Shown here: one piece after another, positions 25,568 to 34,173 of the stretch
How positions within the stretch are numbered: position 1 is the first letter of the stretch
How the letters are laid out: every line of letters starts with the position of its first letter
DNA from: Actinocorallia sp039871655
Lineage (GTDB): Bacteria > Actinomycetota > Actinomycetes > Streptosporangiales > Streptosporangiaceae
Direction of reading: 5' to 3'
Length of the DNA stretch: 64,000 nt
Assembly (NCBI RefSeq): GCF_039871655.1
Contig: NZ_JBDPLZ010000010.1
Coordinates: 62,001-126,000 of the forward strand
The notes under the pieces: model-generated
What the model saw: only the letters and a program-made list of their open reading frames with translations
Databases searched by the model: none
What the model was told of the DNA's origin: nothing
Made by a program: the position numbers and the translations under genes

Positions 25568-25763
25568 CTCCGGGAAGAGTGAGCTCATTTCACCCCCGGG
25601 AGGCGGGTCGCCGGCCACAGCATGATCCCGGATCGGGACGCGACCGGTGTCCGCGGCGGCGCGCTGACCTCCGCGTTCACGCAGGGCAAACGGGAGGGCG
25701 CGTCCGGCTCACCGTGTGTCGCCTCCTAAAATCAGGAGCTACAACGACCTGGGAGAGTACGTT

Positions 25764-27104
25764 TTGCACGAGAAACTGGCGTCGATTTACGAAAACGTCC
25801 TGCACCGCAACCCTGGTGAGATCGAGTTCCACCAGGCGGTGCGAGAGGTGCTCGACAGCATCGGCCCGGCTCTCGGCAAGCATCCGGAGTACGCCGAGTC
25901 AAAGATCATCGAGCGTATCTGCGAGCCCGAGCGCCAGATCATCTTCCGTGTGCCGTGGGTCGACGACCAGGGCGAGGTGCAGATCAACCGCGGCTTCCGC
26001 GTGGAGTTCAACAGCGCGCTGGGGCCGTACAAGGGCGGGCTCCGCTTCCACCCGTCGGTCTACCTGGGCATCGTGAAGTTCCTGGGCTTCGAGCAGATCT
26101 TCAAGAACAGCCTGACGGGCCTGCCCATCGGCGGCGGCAAGGGCGGATCGGACTTCGATCCGAAGGGCCGCTCCGACCGTGAGGTGATGAACTTCTGCCA
26201 GAGCTTCATGACCGAGCTCTACCGGCACATCGGCGAGTACACCGACGTGCCCGCCGGTGACATCGGCGTCGGCGGCCGGGAGATCGGTTACCTGTTCGGC
26301 CAGTACAAGCGCATTACGAACCGCTACGAATCCGGCGTGATCACCGGCAAGGGGCTCGTGTACGGCGGTGCCCAGGTGCGCACGGAAGCCACCGGCTACG
26401 GCTGCACGTTCTTCGTCGAGGAGATGCTGAAGGCCCGCGGCACGTCGTTCGACGGCAAGCGGGTCGTGGTCTCCGGCGCCGGCAACGTGGCGATCTACAC
26501 CATCGAGAAGGTCCAGCAGCTCGGCGGCGTCGTCGTGGCCTGCTCCGACTCCTCCGGCTACGTGCTCGACGAGAAGGGCATCGACCTGGATCTGCTCAAG
26601 CAGATCAAGCAGGTCGAGCGGGCCCGGCTGGACGTGTACGCGGCACGCCGCGGCGGCCAGGCCGTCTTCATCCCCGGCCGCAGCGTCTGGGAGGTGCCCT
26701 GCGAGGTGGCGATGCCGTCCGCCACCCAGAACGAGATCACGGGCAGCGACGCCGCCTTCCTGGTGGGCAACGGCTGCATCGCGGTGGGCGAGGGGGCCAA
26801 CATGCCGACCATGCCCGAGGGCATCAAGATCTTCCTGGAGGCGGGCGTCGCGTTCGCCCCGGGCAAGGCGGCCAATGCGGGCGGCGTGGCGACCAGCGCG
26901 CTGGAGATGCAGCAGAACGCCAGCCGTGACTCATGGACGTTCGAGCACTCCGAGCACCGGCTCCAGGAGATCATGCGGGACATCCACGCCCGCTGCCTCA
27001 AGACCGCCGACGAGTACGGCATGCCGGGCAACTACGTGGCCAGCGCCAACATCGACGGCTTCCGCAGGGTGGCCGACGCGATGCTGGCCCTGGGCGTGAT
27101 CTGA
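25764..27104 (+). CDS. gdhA: NADP-type glutamate dehydrogenase
   Basis: Catalyses reductive amination of 2-oxoglutarate with ammonium. A protein of about 446 aa with the family's conserved GPYKGGLRFHPSV, the active-site lysine segment LPIGGGKGGSDFDP, PAGDIGVGGREIGYLFGQYK and a Rossmann VVSGAGNVAIYT. A TTG start at 25764 (LHEKLASIYENVLHRNPG) is chosen because GGGAGAG lies 6 bases upstream and the length then equals that of typical hexameric GDHs. A GTG at 25716 would add 16 residues unlike the family. A small inverted repeat, CTCCT/AGGAG (25723-25738), precedes it. Stand-alone housekeeping gene. Confidence 0.93.
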   Translation: MHEKLASIYENVLHRNPGEIEFHQAVREVLDSIGPALGKHPEYAESKIIERICEPERQIIFRVPWVDDQGEVQINRGFRVEFNSALGPYKGGLRFHPSVYLGIVKFLGFEQIFKNSLTGLPIGGGKGGSDFDPKGRSDREVMNFCQSFMTELYRHIGEYTDVPAGDIGVGGREIGYLFGQYKRITNRYESGVITGKGLVYGGAQVRTEATGYGCTFFVEEMLKARGTSFDGKRVVVSGAGNVAIYTIEKVQQLGGVVVACSDSSGYVLDEKGIDLDLLKQIKQVERARLDVYAARRGGQAVFIPGRSVWEVPCEVAMPSATQNEITGSDAAFLVGNGCIAVGEGANMPTMPEGIKIFLEAGVAFAPGKAANAGGVATSALEMQQNASRDSWTFEHSEHRLQEIMRDIHARCLKTADEYGMPGNYVASANIDGFRRVADAMLALGVI

Positions 27105-27231
27105 GCCGGGAGCCGTACGGCGTGTGCCCGGCGACCCACGGCCCGGGAGTCACCAGACCGCACGGGTAGGTGAGGGCCACGCACCGGGCGCCTTTGTCCT
27201 CGGCGCCGGCCGTGCCGACGACCCGCCTGCG

Positions 27232-27819
27232 TCAGGTGGCGGTGAAGGCTGAGAAGGCCTGGTCGAGGAGGGCGGCCAGGTCTTCTTCGCCGTTGGACGC
27301 GGACCAGTGGGTGACGGCGATGCTCAGGCAGTCGAGGGCGGCGGCGGCGCGGACAGGGGCGACCAGAGGGCGGGGACGGGGGGAGCGGTCGGTGAGGGCG
27401 CGGGTCAGGGCGGGGAGCCAACTGGCCTGTTTCTCGAGCTGACGGTTGCGCAGGGCGGGGCTTTCCTGGATGAGGCGGGTGATGGCCAGGGAGCCCGACG
27501 GGTCGGCACGGTAAGCGTCGATGAAGGGATCGAGGCAGCGGCGGAGGACGGTCCAGTCGCCTTCGTCGGCGGGGCGGGCGCGGAGGGCGGCGGCGGCTTG
27601 CGCGCCCAGGTCGTCCATGGCGCCGAGGACGGCTTCCTCCTTGCTGCCGAAGTAGCGCAGGAAGGTGCTGCGTGAGACGCCGGCGGCCGCGGCGACGTCG
27701 TTGAGCGTGACCTGGTCGAAGCCTTCGCGACGGAACAGCTCGAGGGCGGCCTGCGCGAGTTCGGCCCGGATCGCCGTACGGGCGATGTCTCTGGTCTTGG
27801 CGCGGATCGAGTCTTCCAC
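27232..27819 (-). CDS. TetR-family transcriptional regulator
   Basis: A 195-aa regulator. The HTH VTLNDVAAAAGVSRSTFLRY lies at about residues 38-57, followed by a helical C-terminal domain of the type seen in regulators of short-chain dehydrogenases or transporters (acyl-TetR-like MftR group). It is divergent from the SDR gene at 27955, which is its likely target. A short inverted repeat GTTCC/GGAAC (27847-27863) lies just upstream of its own start and may be the operator, although its arms are only 5 bp. Confidence 0.86.
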   Translation of the reverse strand: MEDSIRAKTRDIARTAIRAELAQAALELFRREGFDQVTLNDVAAAAGVSRSTFLRYFGSKEEAVLGAMDDLGAQAAAALRARPADEGDWTVLRRCLDPFIDAYRADPSGSLAITRLIQESPALRNRQLEKQASWLPALTRALTDRSPRPRPLVAPVRAAAALDCLSIAVTHWSASNGEEDLAALLDQAFSAFTAT

Positions 27820-27954
27820 CGGCAGAGGCTACCAGCGGCGACATCTGTTCCCGATGGTGGAACGGCATTGCTACCCTGACACCGAGTTTCAACCTAGGTA
27901 TGTCGATCCAGACGGGGAATGACGTTTGCCGGTCTGGACCAGAAGGAGACGATG

Positions 27955-28770
27955 ATGTCCACCGCTGAGGTATCGAACAGATCGCTGGCTGAGCTCGTCT
28001 CCCTGCAGGGCCGGCGCGCGGTGGTGACGGGTGGAGCCCGCGGGCTCGGCAAGGCCATCGCGGAGCGGCTGGCGGAGGCGGGCGCCGACCTGCTGATCGG
28101 CGACATCGAGGAGGAACTCGCCGCGTCCACGGCCGAGGAGATCGCGGAGCGCCACGGGGTGCGCGCGGTCAGCGCCGCCATGGACGTCACCGACGCGGCG
28201 TCCGTGGCCTCGGCCGTGAGCCGCGCGGTCACCGAGCTGGGCGGCCTGGAGGTCTGGGTGAACAACGCGGGCGTCTTCCCGGCCGTCCCGCTGCTGGAGA
28301 TGAGCGAGGAGACCTGGGACGAGGTGTTCGCGGTGAACGCGCGCGGCACCTTCGTCGGGGCGCGCGAGGCGGCGCGGCAGATGGCCGCCGTGGGCAACGG
28401 CGGTGTGATCGTGAACGTCGTGTCCACCGCGGGTTTCCGCGGGAGCGCGCCCGGCCTGGCCGCCTACGTCGGCTCCAAGCACGCGGTGCGCGGCCTTACG
28501 CGTGAGATGGCGCTCGAACTCGCGCCGCTCGGCATCCGGGTGCTCGGGGTGGCGCCGAGCTTCGTCCCCACCGAGGGCAACATGCTGGCCGCGGCCGCCG
28601 CCGGGGTGAGTCCTGAGGACCTCTCGTCGATGGACCTCATGTTCACGGCTCCGATCGGCCGGGCCGGCGTTCCGGACGACATCGCCAGGGTCGTGTTGTT
28701 CTGCGCCTCGGACCTGTCGGCCTTCATGACGGGCAGCACGCTGCTGGCCGATGGCGGCACCATGGCCTGA
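27955..28770 (+). CDS. Short-chain dehydrogenase/reductase (SDR)
   Basis: A 271-aa classical SDR. The cofactor motif VVTGGARGLGKAIAERLAEA is near the N-terminus, NNAG lies in VWVNNAGVF, and the active-site Ser-Tyr-Lys is seen as VVSTAG and YVGSKH. The C-terminal GSTLLADGG closes the fold. The substrate is unknown. Of two adjacent ATGs (27952 and 27955), the second has a 6-base spacing from AAGGAG (27943-27948). It is divergent from a TetR gene that probably represses it. A TCCAGAC/GTCTGGA inverted repeat (about 27906-27937) lies in its leader. Confidence 0.88.
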   Translation: MSTAEVSNRSLAELVSLQGRRAVVTGGARGLGKAIAERLAEAGADLLIGDIEEELAASTAEEIAERHGVRAVSAAMDVTDAASVASAVSRAVTELGGLEVWVNNAGVFPAVPLLEMSEETWDEVFAVNARGTFVGAREAARQMAAVGNGGVIVNVVSTAGFRGSAPGLAAYVGSKHAVRGLTREMALELAPLGIRVLGVAPSFVPTEGNMLAAAAAGVSPEDLSSMDLMFTAPIGRAGVPDDIARVVLFCASDLSAFMTGSTLLADGGTMA

Positions 28771-28870
28771 CCCGGCCTCGAGTCCGCTTGCACCCGCCCG
28801 GTGACAGCCTGGGCGGGCCTCTGGACGGCCTGGCGCGGCGACTGTCCGGGCGCGCGGGGTGCGGGTCCGG

Positions 28871-29107
28871 TCAGTCGGAGGCGGGCTTTCGGCGGCCGAA
28901 GAGGAAGTAGGCGATGGGGACCGCGCCCAAGGAGTTCACGAGCGCGACCGTGGTCGCCCATGCGCGTTTGGAGCCTCGGATCTCGGCTGCGGGGCGCCGT
29001 TTGAGATCGATCAGCGCCGCCGCCTTCAGAAGGACCTCGCCCACCGTCGCGGCCACGATCAGCCGGCGGCTCCGCTCGCTCAACTCGTTCCACCGCTTCT
29101 TGACCAC
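28871..29107 (-). CDS. Small PLDc_N-type membrane protein
   Basis: A 78-aa protein. A first hydrophobic segment (RLIVAATVGEVLLKAAALIDL) is followed by a short charged loop, then ATTVALVNSLGAVPIAYFLFGRR, which matches the pattern of the phospholipase D N-terminal (PLDc_N) small membrane domain, with two membrane helices and a terminal FGRRKP. No catalytic motif; the role is unknown. It stands alone, convergent with the SDR gene. Confidence 0.75.
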   Translation of the reverse strand: MVKKRWNELSERSRRLIVAATVGEVLLKAAALIDLKRRPAAEIRGSKRAWATTVALVNSLGAVPIAYFLFGRRKPASD

Positions 29108-29453
29108 GACGACTCCTTGTTCTCCGTGACACGTCCCGTCCCATTCTGGAGCACGCGCAGCGGTACTCAGAGTCTGGGTGACGTTGGTGAGCGGTTTCCG
29201 GGCTCGGCAGAACGCTGGACGTGACGCGTGGGAGGCTTACCGACGAGCAGCGGAAGCTCCGGCGGCATGGCCCGCGCTAACGCTTTTGTCTTTCGAGTCT
29301 CTGCACGTAGCGAAGAGAGACGTTCCGCAGGCCGATCTTTTGAATTCCCTCTGAACCGCTCGCCTGCCAGGACACGACGCCGGGATTCGTCAGGTCCGAC
29401 CCCGGGAACGCGGCGGCCGCGGTGTGCTCGCGGATCACGGATGGGCGTCGTCG
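29108..29453. other. 346-bp region with no recognisable gene
   Basis: The composition is mixed, with an A/T-richer patch around 29275-29360. No open frame resembles a protein. It lies at the edge of the truncated sigma-factor gene and is probably residue of rearrangement. Confidence 0.4.
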
Positions 29454-29645
29454 CTACCGGACGGCGTAGTCGGCGAGGGACGGCTCGAGGTTGCCGAACG
29501 CGATGCAGGCGTAGGCGGTGATGGTTCGGGCGATGCCGTCGTTGTCCTGGCCTTGGACGGTGCGGTGCAGGGTCTCCTCGAACAGGAGGCGTTGGACGGC
29601 GGAGAACTGGGCCGCGGCGACGCGCGGCATGATGTCGTCCGCCAA
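29454..29645 (-). pseudogene. Possible C-terminal fragment of a regulator (TetR-like tail)
   Basis: A 63-aa minus-strand frame. PRVAAAQFSAVQRLLFEETL followed by ITAYACIAFGNLEPSLADYA reads like the last helices of a TetR-type effector domain, but the DNA-binding part is absent. Its start coincides with the point where the sigma-factor homology begins on the other strand. The fragment call rests on composition and helical pattern only. Confidence 0.35.
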
Positions 29646-30309
29646 ACGCTACGCCGCCGGGAAAGGGCTGCCCCTGCTGGACCTCGTCCAGGAAGGCACC
29701 CTCGGGATGATGCGCGCGGTCGAGAAGTTCGACCACCACCGTGGGCTGAAGTTCTCCACCTACGCCACCTGGTGGATCAAGCAGGCGCTCGGCCGGGCCC
29801 TGGCCGACCAGAGCCGCACGATCCGCCTCCCCGTACACCTCGTCGAGGTGCTCAACCGGGTGACCCGCACCCGCCGCGCCATGCTGGCCGAACTCGGACG
29901 GAACCCGACGGCCGCCGAACTCGCCGCGGAACTCGATCTGGCCGTCGAGAAAGTCGAGCAGGTGCTGCGCCACGGAGAGTCTCCGACCTCGCTGCACACC
30001 CGGCTCTCCGACGACGGCGACACCGAACTGGGTGACCTCGTCCCCGACGACGTGCCGGGCCCCGCCGAGACCGTCGCCGATTCCCTGCTGCGCGGCTACC
30101 TCGACGAGGCGCTGGCCACCCTGTCCGAGCGGGAGGCCGCTGTGATCCCCCAGCGGTTCGGCCTGGACGACGACCGTCCGAAGACCCTCGACGAGATCGG
30201 AAGAAGCTACGGCCTGACCCGCGAGCGCATTCGCCAGATCGAACGCCAAGGCATGCGCAAGCTCCGGCACCCCTCCCGCGCCCGCACCCTGGCCGACCTC
30301 CTCGCCTGA
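29629..30309 (+). pseudogene. 5'-truncated sigma-70-family sigma factor
   Basis: Homology begins abruptly with SSAKRYAAGKGLPLLDLVQE, the end of region 2.1. Regions 2.2-2.4 (KFSTYATWWIKQALGRALAD, then QSRTIRLPVH), region 3 and region 4 (TLDEIGRSYGLTRERIRQIE) are intact. Region 1.2 and the first part of region 2 are missing. In-frame ATGs at 29629 and 29632 could give a product of about 226 aa, but without full core-binding helices it is unlikely to work normally. VIPQRFG in region 4 is a slight deviation from the usual V(I/V)xxRFG. A short streptogramin-lyase-like gene follows after 16 bp. Confidence 0.65.
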
Positions 30310-30325
30310 ACGACGAAAGGAACCC

Positions 30326-30739
30326 ATGACGAACGTCTCCATCGACGAGTACGCCGTGACCGGCCGCGACGGCGGCCCGTACGCCGTCACCTCCGGCCCG
30401 GACGGCGCCCTATGGTTCACCGAGTACCGATCCCACCGGATCGGCCGCGTCACCACGGACGGGACCGCCACGGAGTTCCCGCTCCCCACTCCGGAATGCG
30501 GCCCCTACGGCCTTGCCGCAGGCCCCGACGGCGCACTGTGGTTCACCGAGATCGCCGCCGGGCAAATCGGCAGAATCACCACTGACGGCGCCATCACGGA
30601 GTTCCCCCTGCCCGACCGCTCCGCCCGCCCGCACGCCATCACCCCCACCTCTGAACCGCACGGCATCGTCCTCGGCCCGGACGGCGCCCTGTGGGCAGCC
30701 CTCGAAACCGGCTCCCTCGCCCGCGTCCGTCCCCGCTGA
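30326..30739 (+). CDS. Short virginiamycin B lyase-like (Vgb) beta-propeller protein, internally deleted
   Basis: A 137-aa protein with repeats of the Vgb type: GPDGALWFTEYRSHRIGRVT, then GPDGALWFTEIAAGQIGRIT, then a truncated GPDGALWAALETGSLARV. Full-length streptogramin lyases are about twice as long and form a seven-bladed propeller; here two to three blades remain and the end resembles the natural C-terminus. An in-frame loss of the middle blades is the simplest reading. The catalytic histidines cannot be accounted for, so lyase activity is doubtful. AAAGGA precedes the ATG. Confidence 0.7.
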   Translation: MTNVSIDEYAVTGRDGGPYAVTSGPDGALWFTEYRSHRIGRVTTDGTATEFPLPTPECGPYGLAAGPDGALWFTEIAAGQIGRITTDGAITEFPLPDRSARPHAITPTSEPHGIVLGPDGALWAALETGSLARVRPR

Positions 30740-30832
30740 CCCGCGGATGTTCGACCAGGTGGGCGCGGAACTCCGGCGCTGGCCTCGGGCAACCTGGTGC
30801 CCGAGGCAGCCTCGCGCAGCCCCAGGATCGGC

Positions 30833-32002
30833 TCAGGAGAGGCCGTGGAAGAAGGCGCGGATGTCGTCGATGAGGAGTTCGGGGGTTTCGAGGGCGGGGA
30901 AGTGGCCGCCGTGGTCGTGTTCCGTCCAGTGGGTGATGGTGTGGGTGGCCTCGGCGAAGGGGCGGATGGAGAAATCGGTGGTGAAGACGGCGACGCCGGT
31001 GGGGACGGTGCCGCGCTCCAGGGGGCGCCACATGGACGGGTCGTTGAAGCGCTCGTAGTAGGTGTGGGCGGCCGACCCGGCGGTGGCGGTGAGCCAGTAG
31101 ACCGTGACGGTGGCCAGGACGCGGTCGAGGTCGACGGCGTCTTCGGGGAGGTCGAAGGCGGGGTCGGTCCAGTCCTTGAACTTCTCGATGATCCAGGCGA
31201 GCTGGCCGGCGGGGCTGTCGTGCAGGGCGGCGGCGATGGTCTGGGGGCGGGTGCCCTGGAGCTGCATGTAGGCGCCGAGCCGGTCCTGCCAGTGCTTCAT
31301 ACCTTCCAGACGTGCGCGTTCGGTGTCGGTGAGAGCGGCCATGGTGGCGGGGTCGCCGGTGGGGAAGGTGAGCAGGCCGTTGACGTGGACGCCGATGACG
31401 TGGTCGGGACGGGAGCGGGCGATGAGCGGGGCGATGAACGCGCCGACGTCCCCGCCGTGCACCCCGTAACGGTCGTACCCGAGCCGGGACATCAGGTCGG
31501 CCAGCGCCGCGGCGGTGCGTCCGTCGGTCCAGCCGGGGCCGGGCAGGGGGCCGGAGAATCCGTAGCCGGGCAGGGAGGGGATCACCAGGTGGAACGCCGG
31601 AGTTCGGGCGGAGGCGCCGGGGTCGGTGAGGGGCCCGATGAGGTCGAGGAAGTCCAGGACGGTGGTGGGCCAGCCGTGCAGGAGCAGCAGCGGGACCGCG
31701 TCAGCGCGGGGAGAGCGGATGTGCAGGAAGTGGATGTGGGCCCCGTCGATGGTGGTGGCGTACTGCGGGTGCTGGTTGAGGGCGTTCTCATGGGTGCGCC
31801 AGTCGAAGCCGTCGGCCCAGTGGTCGGCGACTTTCCGGAGGTAGCCGGTGGGGACACCGCGTTCCCAGCCGGTGCCGGGGATGTCGGGCGCCCAGCGGGT
31901 GCGGTGCAGGCGGTCGCGCAGGTCGTCCAGGTCGGCCTGGGGAAGCTGGATTCGTGTCGGCCTGATGCTGACTGACTCGGTGGTGCGCTCGGCAGTGCTC
32001 AT
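30833..32002 (-). CDS. Epoxide hydrolase (alpha/beta hydrolase with EHN domain)
   Basis: A 389-aa enzyme from ATG 32002 (MSTAERTTESVSIRPTR). The N-terminal epoxide-hydrolase lid (LPQADLDDLRDRLHRTRW) is followed by the hydrolase core with oxyanion motif LLLHGWP, the nucleophile aspartate in HGGDVGAF, and the catalytic histidine in HDHGGHFPALE. Length and motifs fit microsomal-type bacterial epoxide hydrolases. The frame is open farther upstream, but that would run through the intergenic inverted repeat. Divergent from the WYL regulator at 32058 with an 11-bp perfect inverted repeat between them. Confidence 0.9.
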   Translation of the reverse strand: MSTAERTTESVSIRPTRIQLPQADLDDLRDRLHRTRWAPDIPGTGWERGVPTGYLRKVADHWADGFDWRTHENALNQHPQYATTIDGAHIHFLHIRSPRADAVPLLLLHGWPTTVLDFLDLIGPLTDPGASARTPAFHLVIPSLPGYGFSGPLPGPGWTDGRTAAALADLMSRLGYDRYGVHGGDVGAFIAPLIARSRPDHVIGVHVNGLLTFPTGDPATMAALTDTERARLEGMKHWQDRLGAYMQLQGTRPQTIAAALHDSPAGQLAWIIEKFKDWTDPAFDLPEDAVDLDRVLATVTVYWLTATAGSAAHTYYERFNDPSMWRPLERGTVPTGVAVFTTDFSIRPFAEATHTITHWTEHDHGGHFPALETPELLIDDIRAFFHGLS

Positions 32003-32017
32003 GACTGTGAAGCTAAT

Positions 32018-32050
32018 GCCCATTGGTGTCAGGTTCTGGCACCAATGGGC
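32018..32050. promoter_or_regulatory. Operator: perfect 11-bp inverted repeat
   Basis: GCCCATTGGTG (32018-32028) and CACCAATGGGC (32040-32050) are exact inverted repeats with an 11-bp spacer, filling most of the 55-bp gap between the divergent starts of the epoxide hydrolase and the WYL regulator. Binding by the WYL protein is inferred. Confidence 0.8.
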
Positions 32051-32057
32051 GGGCATA

Positions 32058-33047
32058 ATGAGCGCCGTGTTGGAGACGTCGGCGCGGTTGTTGAGGTTGC
32101 TGTCGCTGTTGCAGTCCCGTGCCGACTGGACCGGCGCGGAGCTCGCCGAGCGCTTGGAAGTGGGACTGCGCACTCTGCGTCGTGACATCGGCCGGCTGCG
32201 TGAGCTCGGCTATCCGGTGGAGGCCGCGCCGGGCGTGGCCGGCGGCTACAGGTTGGGAGTCGGCGCCGCACTGCCGCCGCTGCTGCTCGACGACGAGGAG
32301 GCGGTGGCCGTCACGATCAGCCTGCGCGCCGCCGCGACCGGCAGCGTGGCAGGTCTGGAGGAGGCCGCCCTGCGGGCGCTCGCCAAGGTGCGGCAGGTCC
32401 TGCCGTCTCGGCTGCGCCACCGGGTGACGGCGTTCCAGGCCGCCGCCGTCCCGCTGACGGGCACCGGCACCGAAGCCGCGGATCCCGACCTGCTCACCGC
32501 GCTCGCCGCCGCCTGCCGCGACCACCACCGGATCAGGCTTCGTTACCGGCGAGGGGACGGCGTCACCGACCGCCACGTCGAGCCCTACCAGATCGTGCAC
32601 ACGCCCCGCCGCTGGTACCTGCTCTGCTGGGACGTGGACAAGCAGGACTGGCGGACGTTCCGGGTGGACCGCATCGAGCCGCCGCTCGGATCTCCCGGCG
32701 CACGCTTCACGCCCCGCCCGCTGCCCGACGAGGGTGCCGCGGCGTTCGTCTCCCATTCCATCAACACCGCCCCGTACGCTTTCCAGGCTCGCGTCCTGTT
32801 CCACGCTCCGCTGGAGGCGGTGGCCCGGCGCGCCTCTCCGGCGGCCGGACGCCTGGAAGCGGTCGATGAGCACAGCTGCGTGTTCACGGCCGGCTCGAAT
32901 TCCCTGCAGGAGTTCGCTCTCCACGTCGCCGCGAAGGGCTTCGACTTCACGGTTCTGGACCCGCCGGACCTTCTTCCCGTCGTCCGGGATCTCTCCGAAC
33001 GACTCCAAAAAGCCGCGGGGAGCGACCATATGCCTTCTTCTCCGTGA
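32058..33047 (+). CDS. HTH-WYL transcriptional regulator (YafY-type)
   Basis: A 329-aa protein from ATG 32058. The N-terminal winged helix (GAELAERLEVGLRTLRRDIG, residues about 25-44, then GGYRLG) is followed by a WYL domain with the signature RRWYLLCWDVDKQDWRTFRV near residue 190 and a C-terminal WCX-like extension. WYL domains sense nucleotide or small-molecule ligands. The gene lies divergent to the epoxide hydrolase, and the inverted repeat at 32018-32050 is placed to regulate both. An earlier in-frame start is ruled out because it would cover the operator. Confidence 0.88.
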   Translation: MSAVLETSARLLRLLSLLQSRADWTGAELAERLEVGLRTLRRDIGRLRELGYPVEAAPGVAGGYRLGVGAALPPLLLDDEEAVAVTISLRAAATGSVAGLEEAALRALAKVRQVLPSRLRHRVTAFQAAAVPLTGTGTEAADPDLLTALAAACRDHHRIRLRYRRGDGVTDRHVEPYQIVHTPRRWYLLCWDVDKQDWRTFRVDRIEPPLGSPGARFTPRPLPDEGAAAFVSHSINTAPYAFQARVLFHAPLEAVARRASPAAGRLEAVDEHSCVFTAGSNSLQEFALHVAAKGFDFTVLDPPDLLPVVRDLSERLQKAAGSDHMPSSP

Positions 33048-33252
33048 CGCTTCTGGTCGGTTGCCGCTCGAGCGTTGGCTTCTGGACCGGGTTCAGTGAT
33101 CATCGCGTTTCTTCTCGTGCCGGAACGCACGCCGTTGCTTTCCGGCCAGAGCGGCCAGACCTGCCAGAGCAGCTCGACCACTGTCTCCTGAGCGGCGTCC
33201 GCGACCCTCCAGAAGATCCAGGGCGTGTCCTCATTCCATCTGGATGGGGTTT

Positions 33253-34134
33253 TCAGGCGGCGGTGCCGGAGCCGCGGAAGACCTGGGTGCGGTGCCAGGA
33301 GAGGTGGGCGGCGGCCAGGCCCTGGCGGGGAGCGTCGATCCGGCGGCCGGCCAGGGAATGGACCTGGACGCGGGTGTTGGGGGTGCGGCCCACGAAGGCC
33401 TCGGTGACGTCGATGCGGTGGTCCTCGGTGAGAGTGAGGACTCCCTTGTCGAAGAGGACATGGTGCAGGGAGCACAGGCACAGGCCGTTGTCGACGACGT
33501 CAGGGCCGTCGAAGGCGAACCAGCGGATGTGCGCCGCGTCCAGCCCGACCGTGGAACTGTCGTCGAGGCGTCCCTCGTAGCCGCAGAAGGCGCACGTGTA
33601 TTCGTAGGCGCGGAGCACCGCGCGCCGGAATCCCGGATCGCGTCGGCGCAGAGGCGCCTGACGCAGCCGGGGGGAGTCGGCCTGGTGCAGGTCGAGCCCG
33701 ATGGCTTCGCAGAGGTCTTCGTGCAGCGATTCGGGGAAGTTCGCGTCGAGCAGCGCGTGGGCCGCCTGGACGAGGACCTCCGGGTGCCTCCGGAGTTCGT
33801 CGGCCACGTCGGGCGCGAAACACCCCCGCGCGCCCGAGTCGCGAAGCTTCGCGGGAGACGGCCCCGGGCTGGGCCCGCCATCGCGGGTCGTGACCGTCCA
33901 CAGCCCGTCGCTGGTGAGGTGATGGAACGGGTAGTGCAGCCCGGTGGGGTTGGGCGGCCCGAACTCCTTGACCAGAGCCGCCAGCCTGCTCTCCACCGCT
34001 GAGTAGACGATGGGCGTGTCACCTTCACGCTGGAACTGAGCCAACGCGAAGAGCAGCAACAAGGGCTTGTGCGGAGCCCTCTTCCCGTTGCTCTGCCACC
34101 TTCGGACGGCCAAAGCCCGCTCCACGAAACTCAC
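33253..34134 (-). CDS. HNH endonuclease, phosphorothioate-DNA restriction type (SBD-HNH)
   Basis: A 293-aa protein from GTG 34134. The N-terminal half (HKPLLLLFALAQFQREGDT, then YPFHHLTSDGLWTV) follows the sulfur-binding-domain pattern of ScoMcrA-like enzymes, which recognise phosphorothioated DNA. The C-terminal HNH nuclease has CAFCGYEG, DAAHIRWFAFDGPDVVDNG and CSLHHVLFDKG, with zinc cysteines and HNH residues present. It would cut foreign sulfur-modified DNA (type IV restriction). No dnd modification genes are in the window, as expected for such an enzyme. Longer starts upstream are out-of-frame shadow of neighbouring genes. Confidence 0.8.
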   Translation of the reverse strand: MSFVERALAVRRWQSNGKRAPHKPLLLLFALAQFQREGDTPIVYSAVESRLAALVKEFGPPNPTGLHYPFHHLTSDGLWTVTTRDGGPSPGPSPAKLRDSGARGCFAPDVADELRRHPEVLVQAAHALLDANFPESLHEDLCEAIGLDLHQADSPRLRQAPLRRRDPGFRRAVLRAYEYTCAFCGYEGRLDDSSTVGLDAAHIRWFAFDGPDVVDNGLCLCSLHHVLFDKGVLTLTEDHRIDVTEAFVGRTPNTRVQVHSLAGRRIDAPRQGLAAAHLSWHRTQVFRGSGTAA

Positions 34135-34173
34135 GATGTCAGAGTAACGAGTCGTCAGCGTAAGGTACGGATC

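Noticed and set aside
27894..27900. ACCTAGGT-type palindrome in the SDR promoter
   Set aside because: Short and unlike the CCTAATGnCTTTAGG operator; too common to call.
29228..29521. 97-codon frame upstream of the truncated sigma factor
   Set aside because: Arginine- and serine-rich with no sigma region 1.2 resemblance, so it is not the missing N-terminus.
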